A DNA stretch of 64,000 bases from an uncultured Candidatus Thioglobus sp. GTDB lineage: Bacteria > Pseudomonadota > Gammaproteobacteria > PS1 > Pseudothioglobaceae. The translations under genes were made by a program, and so were the position numbers. Shown here in pieces: positions 53,401 through 60,866 of this stretch (its first letter is position 1; the number at the start of each line of letters is the position of its first letter). The notes below the pieces were generated by a model. The model was given only the letters and a program-made list of their open reading frames with translations, was not told the origin of the DNA and did no database searches. The stretch spans positions 79,308 to 143,307 of the forward strand of contig FXLX01000002.1 in the NCBI GenBank assembly GCA_900180385.1, written 5' to 3'.

Positions 53401-54121
53401 CCAGCATTGGCTTCATAGCACTGAGTAAATTTTTATACAAGTTTGGTGTGCGTTTTTCTTCAGTTAGCAACCATTGCTTAAAATGATCGCGCTCAGTAGG
53501 CATGGTAAAGCAAGCTGGGCACGAATCAACGATCACTGGCAGGTAGGCCACCTTGGCAAAATCAGCCAACTGACGCTCACGCACATAAACCATTGGACGA
53601 ATAATGCGTAGATCTTTGGCATCATTAATGTAGTGCGCTTTCATGGTTTGAATCTTACCATTGTGACACATACTCATCATTAAACTCTCGCTCAAATCAT
53701 CGAGGTGCTGACCTAAGGCTAAAACGTTATAACCTTTATCTCTAGCCACTTTGTACATTAGTCCACGTTTAATACGTGCGCAAAATGAACAGTAAGAATC
53801 ACCCTTCATACTTTCTTTGGCCTGCTCTAAAATTGGAAACTCTTCAAAAAAATACGGTGTATCGAATTGCTTAAAAAACACATCTAAAGCTTGTGGCTCA
53901 AAACCTTCAACTTGCGGATCAATCGTAACAACACCTAAATCAAAATTAATTGGCGCGTGCTTTTGAAAATGCCTAAGCAAATGAAACAAACTTAATGAAT
54001 CCTTGCCGCCAGATACTCCGAGCAAAATTTTATCACCCTCTTTAATCATGCCAAAATCACTAATTGCACGACCAACAGGCTTGATTAATAATTTGGGCAG
54101 CTTTATTCTTGGTAAAACCAT
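53384..54121 (-). CDS. ttcA: TtcA-like tRNA thiolation protein
   Basis: TtcA uses a [4Fe-4S] cluster and ATP to make 2-thiocytidine-32 in tRNA. The 245 residues show the PP-loop LLGVSGGKDSLSLFHLLRHF, a first CxxC in YCSFCARIKRG, LGQHLDDLSESLMM, and a further CxxC in CPACFTMPTERD. The cysteine pairs fit cluster binding. It is shorter than E. coli TtcA (311), so a related TtcA/TilS-like enzyme is possible. The start lies in the end of the M61 gene (19-base overlap). Confidence 0.78.
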   Translation of the reverse strand: MVLPRIKLPKLLIKPVGRAISDFGMIKEGDKILLGVSGGKDSLSLFHLLRHFQKHAPINFDLGVVTIDPQVEGFEPQALDVFFKQFDTPYFFEEFPILEQAKESMKGDSYCSFCARIKRGLMYKVARDKGYNVLALGQHLDDLSESLMMSMCHNGKIQTMKAHYINDAKDLRIIRPMVYVRERQLADFAKVAYLPVIVDSCPACFTMPTERDHFKQWLLTEEKRTPNLYKNLLSAMKPMLDEVND

Positions 54122-55848
54122 TGTCTTTGAGTGTTAGCTGTAGATTCATCTAGATTTTTCTTTAAGCTTAACTGGCAATAGGTTGGTGTGATATCAGTTA
54201 TTAATACAGGAATTTCTAATAATAACTCATCGCGCAAAACGCCAACTTTAATCACTTCTCCAGTAGGGTATTTATTAATTTCAGCAATCAAAGCTTTACC
54301 TTTCAGTTGTTGATAATTAACACTAACAATTTTGTCACCGACATATAAACCTGAATTTTGAGCAACTGTATCGGAAAATACATGGGTGATTTGGCTAAAT
54401 TCAGATTGAGTGCTTATATTAAGACCAAAATCAACCAAATCTTTTGCATGTGCAACAAACTCACAATTAACGCCAACATAATCAAAGCTCTGCTTTAAAG
54501 GCAACTCTTTGACGCCGTACAAATAATCGTTAAAAAACTCGCTCATATTATCATCAATCAACTCATTAACAATGGCTTGAATAGTGTCATCTTCTAGGCC
54601 AGACCCTTGATAATTAGCCCAGGCATAGCGCATTGCATCATCCAAACACTTAGTATTGTTAGTGCGCTTTCTTATTTCAATATCTAATACAAAAGCCAAT
54701 AGAGCGCCCTTGGTGTAATAGCTAACGATTGCATTAGGTGCATTTTCATCTTGTTGATAAAACTTGGTCCAAGTTTCATAGCTAGATTCAGCTAACGATT
54801 GAGTTAGTCGGCCAGTTGATTTTTGCACGCGAGTAACAGTTTGTGCAAATAAAGTTAGGTATTTTTCTGGCGTTAGCAACCTGACTCTAAGCAATGACAA
54901 CTCATCATAATATGAGGTGAATCCTTCAAAAATCCACAACTGCTCCGTATAGTTTTCACGGCTTAAATCTAGCTGGTGAAAGCTTGCAGGTTTAATAGTT
55001 TTAATCCACCAAGCATGAAAATACTCATGAGAGCATAAGGCTAAAAATCGAATGTAGTCTTTACTAATATCACCCATTTCTACAGTGGGGAGTTCTTTTC
55101 TAGAGCAAATCAAACTGGTTGAATTTTTATGCTCCAAGCCGCCATAACCATTAGTTTTTACTAGGGTTAAAAATGTGTAATCGTCAAAAGGAACATTGTC
55201 ATTAAAAAACCCAATATGATGATTACAAATGGTTTTTAGATCTTGCTTTAAGCGAGCAATATCTGCATTGTGTAATCCGCTAATAGCCATCTGATGCTTA
55301 ACATCGCTCACTTCAAATTCAAACAAAGTAAAGTCTGACATCTCAACAGGGTGATCAATCAAATCTTGATAATTTTGCGCCTTAAAGGTTAAATCAGAAA
55401 TTTTCTTAAGTCCAGTAGTACAAGACCAGTCACCCAGTGTTTGCTTGCTATCAGCTGGAATAATATTTAACTCGCATGATTCCGACTCAAAACCAAGTGG
55501 CAATAGAAATAAACTGGTGCCGTTAAAAAATGCTCGCTCATTGGTTAAATATGCACTTCTGACAGACAGATCAAACGCGTAAACTTCATAAGTTAAGGTT
55601 ATTTCAGCGCCACACGGCTGAGCAATCCAATGATTTTTATCTAGCTTTTTAATCTCTATTGATTCGCCACAACTTTGTGCTTGAATACTAACAATATTTT
55701 TGGAAAAATCACGAATTAAGTAACTACCAGGAATCCAACTAGGTAATGAAAAAACTTGGCCTAATGGATTAGAATTTTGAAGTTTTAGCTTAACTTGAAA
55801 TAAATGAGCGTGTAAATTTTTCGGGGTAACACTATATTTAATCGCCAT
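54103..55848 (-). CDS. M61 family peptidase with PDZ domain
   Basis: A glycyl-aminopeptidase-type (M61) metalloprotease of 581 residues. An N-terminal beta domain precedes the zinc motif HEYFH (274-278), with the third ligand E308 in WIFEGFTSYYDE. A C-terminal PDZ domain runs from about 470 to 560 (VGDKIVSVNYQQLKGKALI). No signal peptide is visible, so cytoplasmic location is likely. Substrate unknown; the family prefers small side chains at the N-terminus. It touches the TolC-like gene at 55848. Confidence 0.87.
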   Translation of the reverse strand: MAIKYSVTPKNLHAHLFQVKLKLQNSNPLGQVFSLPSWIPGSYLIRDFSKNIVSIQAQSCGESIEIKKLDKNHWIAQPCGAEITLTYEVYAFDLSVRSAYLTNERAFFNGTSLFLLPLGFESESCELNIIPADSKQTLGDWSCTTGLKKISDLTFKAQNYQDLIDHPVEMSDFTLFEFEVSDVKHQMAISGLHNADIARLKQDLKTICNHHIGFFNDNVPFDDYTFLTLVKTNGYGGLEHKNSTSLICSRKELPTVEMGDISKDYIRFLALCSHEYFHAWWIKTIKPASFHQLDLSRENYTEQLWIFEGFTSYYDELSLLRVRLLTPEKYLTLFAQTVTRVQKSTGRLTQSLAESSYETWTKFYQQDENAPNAIVSYYTKGALLAFVLDIEIRKRTNNTKCLDDAMRYAWANYQGSGLEDDTIQAIVNELIDDNMSEFFNDYLYGVKELPLKQSFDYVGVNCEFVAHAKDLVDFGLNISTQSEFSQITHVFSDTVAQNSGLYVGDKIVSVNYQQLKGKALIAEINKYPTGEVIKVGVLRDELLLEIPVLITDITPTYCQLSLKKNLDESTANTQRQWFYQE

Positions 55849-57140
55849 TATAATAATTGATCAATAACCGCTTTAAACTCAAGCACGGATTTTTGATATT
55901 TAACCGCAGCTTGTGCATAAGCCAAGTTCACATCATGTACATTATTCTGTGCAGAAATAACAAAGCTCACTTGTGAATTACCCAATTCATATCGTTTTTT
56001 TTCAGCCAATGCACGAGCCTCAGCAATCTTAATACGCGCTTGGTAAGTATTGAGTAGTTTGGTTAAATGCTGTAATTTCTTAGTAAGGACGCCAGCTTTA
56101 ACCGTTAAATTTAATAGTTGTTCAGCAGTACTTTGCTTAATTTTAGCCAGACCAATTTGTGTTTTTTCAAGGGTTGATTTCGCCTCAGTATTACCCAAAG
56201 GGTAACTCAAGCCAAGCCCAATATTCCAGTTATTATTATTTTCATTGGTAGCACCAAGGGTTAAGTCAAGTTGAGCCTGGGTACTGTTTTTATCGCTGAG
56301 TAATTGTCTTTTTAAAACAGCCTGTTCTAATTTTGCTAGCTTCATTTCAGCGGTATTTTCCTCTAACTGAGCTTGTAAATTATTTGGCATAGATTGATAC
56401 AACTGATAAAGATCGTAATCACTATAAACCGACCCTATAGACATGCTCAATACAATTGATAATTCTTGTTTTAATAAATCAAGATCTTGCTCTGCTTGTA
56501 ATTGCTTTTGTAAAACACGCTGATAAGCATCTTCTTGCAATAGAACATCAACCTGATCAACGACAGATTGCTCAAATTTATCTTTCATTAGACTCAACTC
56601 TTGCTTGGCTAAAGTCAGTCGATGATTGGTTAGCATTAGCTGTTGCTGAGCATAGCTCAAATCAACCAGTTTATACAATTGGGCTAATATAAACGCCTCA
56701 GAATTTTGCTCTCTTATAAGTGCATCGATATCAATTTTTATCTTTGATAAATCAGTCGCTAACAGATCGTTAACGCCAAAAGCATTTTTCAATAAAGGCT
56801 GTGTATAGCTTATTACTAACTTATCAGTAGCCGTTCCATCGCTCCAAATATTGCTAACAACTAAATCAGCACCCGTGCTAACCAAATTACGAGTGGCGCC
56901 AATTGTGGTACTAGAGGTTTGAATATTTAATTTACTGGCTGAATCAATCGAGCTACTTAATATCCAATCTTGATTTGCGGTACTAGCAATATAATCAAGC
57001 TTAGTAGTTTGCTGATCAAGCTTCTGTTGAGCAAAAAAAGGATGGTTGTTTTTTAAACGTTCAACAAACTCAGTCTGAGTCATTGCTGCAGAATTTATAC
57101 TGAACAATAATGCAATACTAAAGGTTGATGCTATTTTCAT
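55848..57140 (-). CDS. TolC-family outer-membrane protein
   Basis: The 430-residue protein has a signal peptide (MKIASTFSIALLFSINSAAM) and the OEP fold: long helices with repeated L/A heptads, a beta segment 'LVISYTQPLLKNAFGV' near residue 118, and the matching second half 'WNIGLGLSYPLG' near 300. It is distantly like the protein at 19211-20635. No pump or membrane-fusion gene is beside it; instead it lies between aroK (ATGA overlap) and the M61 peptidase. Its transported substrate is unknown. Confidence 0.75.
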   Translation of the reverse strand: MKIASTFSIALLFSINSAAMTQTEFVERLKNNHPFFAQQKLDQQTTKLDYIASTANQDWILSSSIDSASKLNIQTSSTTIGATRNLVSTGADLVVSNIWSDGTATDKLVISYTQPLLKNAFGVNDLLATDLSKIKIDIDALIREQNSEAFILAQLYKLVDLSYAQQQLMLTNHRLTLAKQELSLMKDKFEQSVVDQVDVLLQEDAYQRVLQKQLQAEQDLDLLKQELSIVLSMSIGSVYSDYDLYQLYQSMPNNLQAQLEENTAEMKLAKLEQAVLKRQLLSDKNSTQAQLDLTLGATNENNNNWNIGLGLSYPLGNTEAKSTLEKTQIGLAKIKQSTAEQLLNLTVKAGVLTKKLQHLTKLLNTYQARIKIAEARALAEKKRYELGNSQVSFVISAQNNVHDVNLAYAQAAVKYQKSVLEFKAVIDQLL

Positions 57141-57658
57141 TTTGGCAGTGATTTTTTAATTTCGTTAATAATAGCGTATAGTTTTTTGCCTGTTGTGTCA
57201 ACAACAACATCAGCCACTTCTTGATATAGAGGTTCGCGTTTCTCAACCAAATCTCGAATAGTTTTTTCACGATTACTTGATTTTTCTAACAAAGGACGAG
57301 ATCTTGATCTGGCTGTACGCATCACCAATTGCTCGATACTAGAAGACAAATACACAATAAAACTATTTTGTTTTAACAGCTCTCTATTTTCTTGTTTGAT
57401 AACGATACCGCCGCCCGTAGCAATAACGATATTAGAAATTTTGCACAGCTCGCCCAGCATACTGATTTCACGCTGGCGGAAGCCTTCCTCCCCTTCAACG
57501 TCAAAAATATGATCAATTGCAACACCTGTACGAGCGACAATTTCAAAATCTGAATCAAAGAAATCACGCTTCAGAACACAAGCAAGGCGACGACCAACCG
57601 AAGTTTTACCCGAGCCCATCGGCCCAACCAAAACAACATTAATCGCTTTATTACTCAT
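57137..57658 (-). CDS. aroK: Shikimate kinase
   Basis: AroK phosphorylates shikimate in aromatic amino-acid synthesis. The 173 residues have the P-loop GPMGSGKTSVGRRLA (12-26), the shikimate-binding DSDFEIVARTG and GEEGFRQREI, GGGIV, and the lid arginines (RTARSRSRPLL). aroB, the usual next gene, is missing; the TolC-like gene is coupled in its place by an ATGA overlap. Confidence 0.94.
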   Translation of the reverse strand: MSNKAINVVLVGPMGSGKTSVGRRLACVLKRDFFDSDFEIVARTGVAIDHIFDVEGEEGFRQREISMLGELCKISNIVIATGGGIVIKQENRELLKQNSFIVYLSSSIEQLVMRTARSRSRPLLEKSSNREKTIRDLVEKREPLYQEVADVVVDTTGKKLYAIINEIKKSLPK

Positions 57659-57661
57659 CTA

Positions 57662-57853
57662 TTAGCCCAGTTCGTAACTTGAGCTACAGTACGGGCAAGC
57701 ACCCTTCCCGCCTTTGTCAAACTGAATATATACCTTTGGATGCATGTTCCATTTTTGTGCATCTTTTGGCGGGCAATGAAATGGTAAATCTTTAGTTGTT
57801 ACTGTTGAATAACTAACATGTTTTTGCTGAAATCCATCCACTGGCTCGATCAT
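57662..57853 (-). CDS. zf-CHCC zinc-finger protein (NDUFS6-like)
   Basis: A 63-residue protein with a CHCC zinc site: FHCPPK, WNMHPKVYIQF, then ACPYCSSSYEL. The family is related to the complex I subunit NDUFS6 and is widespread in proteobacteria with unknown function. It overlaps ilvE by four bases (ATGA) and precedes aroK by 3 bp; the ilvE-zf-CHCC neighbourhood is common in beta- and gammaproteobacteria. Confidence 0.88.
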   Translation of the reverse strand: MIEPVDGFQQKHVSYSTVTTKDLPFHCPPKDAQKWNMHPKVYIQFDKGGKGACPYCSSSYELG

Positions 57854-58782
57854 TTACACAACCCTTTGGCAATCCATGGCAGGTATTTTTCATTGCGGCC
57901 ATAAACACAATCAAAGTACAATTTTTGTAAAATTTCCGTTATCGGGCCACGAGTACCGTTACCAATACTGCGATTATCTAACTCGCGAATTGGTGTTACT
58001 TCTGCCGCTGTACCAGTAAAGAACGCCTCATCGGCGCAATAAACCTCGTCACGAGTAATGCGTTTTTCAACTACTTTGTAGCCCAGATCGTTAGCCAATT
58101 GGAAAATCGTGTCACGAGTAATACCTGCCAAGGCAGAAGTAAGATCTGGCGTATAAATTACACCGTCACGAACAATAAAGAAATTTTCGCCACTGCCTTC
58201 CGCCACAAAACCATCAACATCTAATAATAACGCTTCATCATAGCCGTCAGTAAGAGCTTCTTGCAAGGCTAGCATTGAGTTAATGTAATTACCATTCGCC
58301 TTAGCCTTTGTCATAGCAATATTTACATGGTGACGGGTATAGCTTGAAGTCTTAATGCGAATGCCTTTTTGCATGTTGTCTTTGCCAAGGTATGAACCCC
58401 ACTCCCAAGCAGCAATAATCGTATGAACTTTTAAGCCATCAGCACGCAAACCCATACCTTCAGAGCCATAAAAACACATAGGGCGAATGTAGGCACTATC
58501 TAAATTGTTTTTAGCAACGGCGTCTTTTTGCGCTTGATTGATTTCATCTTTTGAATAACCAATATCCATATTCATAATTTTGGCTGAATTAAACAAGCGA
58601 TCAGTATGCTCTTCAATTCTGAAAATCGCAGGACCGTTATCTGTTTCATAGGCACGAACACCTTCAAACACACCCATGCCGTAATGCAATGTATGTGTCA
58701 ATACGTGAACTTTGGCTTCACGCCAATCAATCCACTCCCCATCAAACCAAATTAAACCATCTCTGTCGTCAAATCCTGGCAT
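57850..58782 (-). CDS. ilvE: Branched-chain amino-acid aminotransferase
   Basis: IlvE transfers amino groups to make Val, Leu and Ile. The 310-residue class IV PLP enzyme has LHYGMGVFEGVRAYET (about 32-47), the PLP lysine in MTKAKANGNYINSM, EGSGENFFIVRDG and FFTGTAAEVTPIRELD. Length and motifs are standard. It follows lysC by 2 bp and is coupled to the zf-CHCC gene. Confidence 0.96.
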   Translation of the reverse strand: MPGFDDRDGLIWFDGEWIDWREAKVHVLTHTLHYGMGVFEGVRAYETDNGPAIFRIEEHTDRLFNSAKIMNMDIGYSKDEINQAQKDAVAKNNLDSAYIRPMCFYGSEGMGLRADGLKVHTIIAAWEWGSYLGKDNMQKGIRIKTSSYTRHHVNIAMTKAKANGNYINSMLALQEALTDGYDEALLLDVDGFVAEGSGENFFIVRDGVIYTPDLTSALAGITRDTIFQLANDLGYKVVEKRITRDEVYCADEAFFTGTAAEVTPIRELDNRSIGNGTRGPITEILQKLYFDCVYGRNEKYLPWIAKGLCK

Positions 58783-58784
58783 AG

Positions 58785-60008
58785 CTATTCCTTATCTAAT
58801 TCAAACGCGCTGTGCAATGAATGCACCGCTAATTCTAAATATTTTTCATCAATTACAACCGAGATCTTAATCTCACTGGTTGAAATCATCTGAATGTTAA
58901 TCCCTTCATTATGAAGCACCTTAAACATCTGTGCGGCAATACCTACGTGTGAACGCATACCAATACCCACTAAAGACACCTTAACTACTTTATCGTCACT
59001 TTGCACGCCTTTAGCACCTAATTCACTGCAAACAACTTGAAGGATGCTCTCAGCCTTAATAAAGTCATTGCGATGCACAGTAAAGGCGAAATTAGTTAAG
59101 CCTTCGCGAGCTGAAACACTTTGCACAATCATATCAACTTCAATATTAGCACCACTAATTGCTTTTAATATTTTAAAGGCAATGCCTGGCTCATCTGGCA
59201 CACCAATCAAGCTCAGCTTAGCCTCATCTTGATTATGTGCAATACCTGATATAACTGCTTGTTCCACAATGTTTTCCTCGCTAGTAATTAATGTGCCAAC
59301 TGGGTTGTCAATTAATGATGACAACACCCTTAAAGGCACTTTGTATTTTGATGCAAATTCAACTGAGCGAATCTGCAAAACTTTAGAGCCGAGTGATGCC
59401 ATTTCTAGCATCTCTTCATAACTCACTGCTTTCATTTTTCGAGCATTCGGCTCGATACGTGGATCAGTGGTATAAACACCATCTACATCCGTATAAATTT
59501 GACACTCATCAGCCTTAAGTGCGGCAGCCAAGGCAACGGCCGTAGTATCTGACCCACCACGACCTAATGTTGTGATATGCCCCCGCTCATCTACACCCTG
59601 AAAACCAGCAACAATAACCACCTTACCAGCATCCAAACTTTGATGAATTCGATGATCATCAATAGATTTAATACGCGCCTTACCGTGCTCAGAATCCGTC
59701 ACAATGCGCACCTGAGAGCCTAAGTACGAAATCGCATCACAACCAATTTGTTGCAATGCCATAGCAAGCAGTGAAATGGTTACTTGCTCACCCGTTGTAA
59801 GCAACATATCCATTTCACGTAACGATGGCTCGTCTTGAATTTCTTGTGCCAAAGCAGTCATACGGTTGGTTTCACCACTCATAGCAGAAACACTTACAAC
59901 CAGTTGATCACCACTATCTGCAAAGGCTTTAATTTTCTCAGCAACAGCCTGAATCCTCTCAACTGAGCCGACTGATGTTCCACCATATTTTTGTACAATT
60001 AAAGCCAT
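58785..60008 (-). CDS. lysC: Aspartate kinase
   Basis: Phosphorylates aspartate, the first step to Lys, Thr and Met. The 407 residues form the kinase domain (ALIVQKYGGTSVGSVERI; TTLGRGGSDTTAVALAAAL; YTDVDGVYTTDPRI) followed by two ACT regulatory domains, a monofunctional class II type. It heads the lysC-ilvE-zf-CHCC-aroK run. csrA, a frequent downstream neighbour in gammaproteobacteria, is not here. Confidence 0.95.
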   Translation of the reverse strand: MALIVQKYGGTSVGSVERIQAVAEKIKAFADSGDQLVVSVSAMSGETNRMTALAQEIQDEPSLREMDMLLTTGEQVTISLLAMALQQIGCDAISYLGSQVRIVTDSEHGKARIKSIDDHRIHQSLDAGKVVIVAGFQGVDERGHITTLGRGGSDTTAVALAAALKADECQIYTDVDGVYTTDPRIEPNARKMKAVSYEEMLEMASLGSKVLQIRSVEFASKYKVPLRVLSSLIDNPVGTLITSEENIVEQAVISGIAHNQDEAKLSLIGVPDEPGIAFKILKAISGANIEVDMIVQSVSAREGLTNFAFTVHRNDFIKAESILQVVCSELGAKGVQSDDKVVKVSLVGIGMRSHVGIAAQMFKVLHNEGINIQMISTSEIKISVVIDEKYLELAVHSLHSAFELDKE

Positions 60009-60070
60009 TAAACTATCTATAAATCAATATTCTCAAGATTATACCTTTATCCACTTTTTATGCTTTCTAT

Positions 60071-60103
60071 TTTCATGATACGGACCTTGCCCGTATCATG
60101 AAA
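60071..60103. repeat. REP hairpin, copy 1 (3' side of RAYT)
   Basis: TTTCATGATACGG and CCGTATCATGAAA form a 13-bp perfect stem with loop ACCTTGC. The core GATACGGaCCTTGCCCGTATC is the same as copy 2 apart from one base. It lies right after the RAYT gene (3 bp) and before lysC, and can also act as a terminator-like structure. Confidence 0.88.
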
Positions 60104-60105
60104 AA

Positions 60106-60792
60106 TTAATACTCAAAAGCCTTGTCTAAATCCTTATCCTTTATGATAATGCCTTTATTTTCACCGAATATCTTAGAAGTAGCTCTGGAAAACTCCTTGT
60201 ATTCATCTAAAGTACCAATTTCATCAATAATAGATTCTATCTCTTTCTGATCGCAAATTGATTCGCCTAGTTCGTCACCAAAATACTCAAAAATACTAGA
60301 CTTAACCAGATTTTCCTTAGGGTTTATTCGATGATGAACGTAGTTTAAGTTTACATATATTGATAATATCGATAATCCAAATTCACCATCGATCATACTA
60401 GCTTTAAATTTACCTTGAAACAATGATCCGGATCGTTTGTACTTATTATTAAAATACACTGTGTAGCTTGTACCCAGCTTTTGCATGAATTTAGAAATTC
60501 CATTTTCTGATTCTTGCTTTAACACTAAATGAAAATGATTTGGCAAAAGGCAGTATGAAATAATTGAAACTAATTTAGCCTCATCTTTTTCAAAAGATAC
60601 CTCGCCTGACATTCTCGATCTTTTTAACTTTAAATTATTATTGATATTATTAATGTTTAAGTCAATTAGCCTTTTAAAGAAATAATACAAATCCTCTTTT
60701 GTTTGAAAGATCACTCTTTTATCAACACCTCTATTAAACACATGGTAATAATGTTCTTTTACAAATACCGTCTTCCGTATAGACATATCCAC
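60106..60792 (-). CDS. REP-associated tyrosine transposase (RAYT)
   Basis: A Y1/HUH-type protein of 228 residues: YYHVFNRGVDKRVIFQT near the start, the HUH motif H86-F-H88 in LLPNHFHLVLK, tyrosine candidates Y110/Y113 in GTSYTVYFNNKY, and SGSLFQGKFKASMI, which is the RAYT signature. Both sides carry the same REP hairpin (60071-60103 and 60806-60834), the substrate such enzymes cut. The frame is intact, so the protein may still be active. RAYTs move or maintain REP elements rather than themselves. Confidence 0.92.
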   Translation of the reverse strand: MDMSIRKTVFVKEHYYHVFNRGVDKRVIFQTKEDLYYFFKRLIDLNINNINNNLKLKRSRMSGEVSFEKDEAKLVSIISYCLLPNHFHLVLKQESENGISKFMQKLGTSYTVYFNNKYKRSGSLFQGKFKASMIDGEFGLSILSIYVNLNYVHHRINPKENLVKSSIFEYFGDELGESICDQKEIESIIDEIGTLDEYKEFSRATSKIFGENKGIIIKDKDLDKAFEY

Positions 60793-60805
60793 TTTTTTTC
60801 TTGTT

Positions 60806-60834
60806 TTTTGATACGGGCCTTGCCCGTATCAAAA
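60806..60834. repeat. REP hairpin, copy 2 (5' side of RAYT)
   Basis: TTTTGATACGGGCC...TTGCCCGTATCAAAA, a palindrome with stem TTTTGATACGGGC/GCCCGTATCAAAA. It shares the GATACGG-CCTTGCCCGTATC core with copy 1. It ends two bases from the ancestral RND stop codon (60836). Confidence 0.88.
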
Positions 60835-60866
60835 TCTACTTCTTGTCGCCAAACACGTATTTAGGT

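Noticed and set aside
60071..60834. CRISPR repeats
   Set aside because: Only two palindromic copies about 700 bp apart with a RAYT gene between them; no regular spacers and no cas genes.
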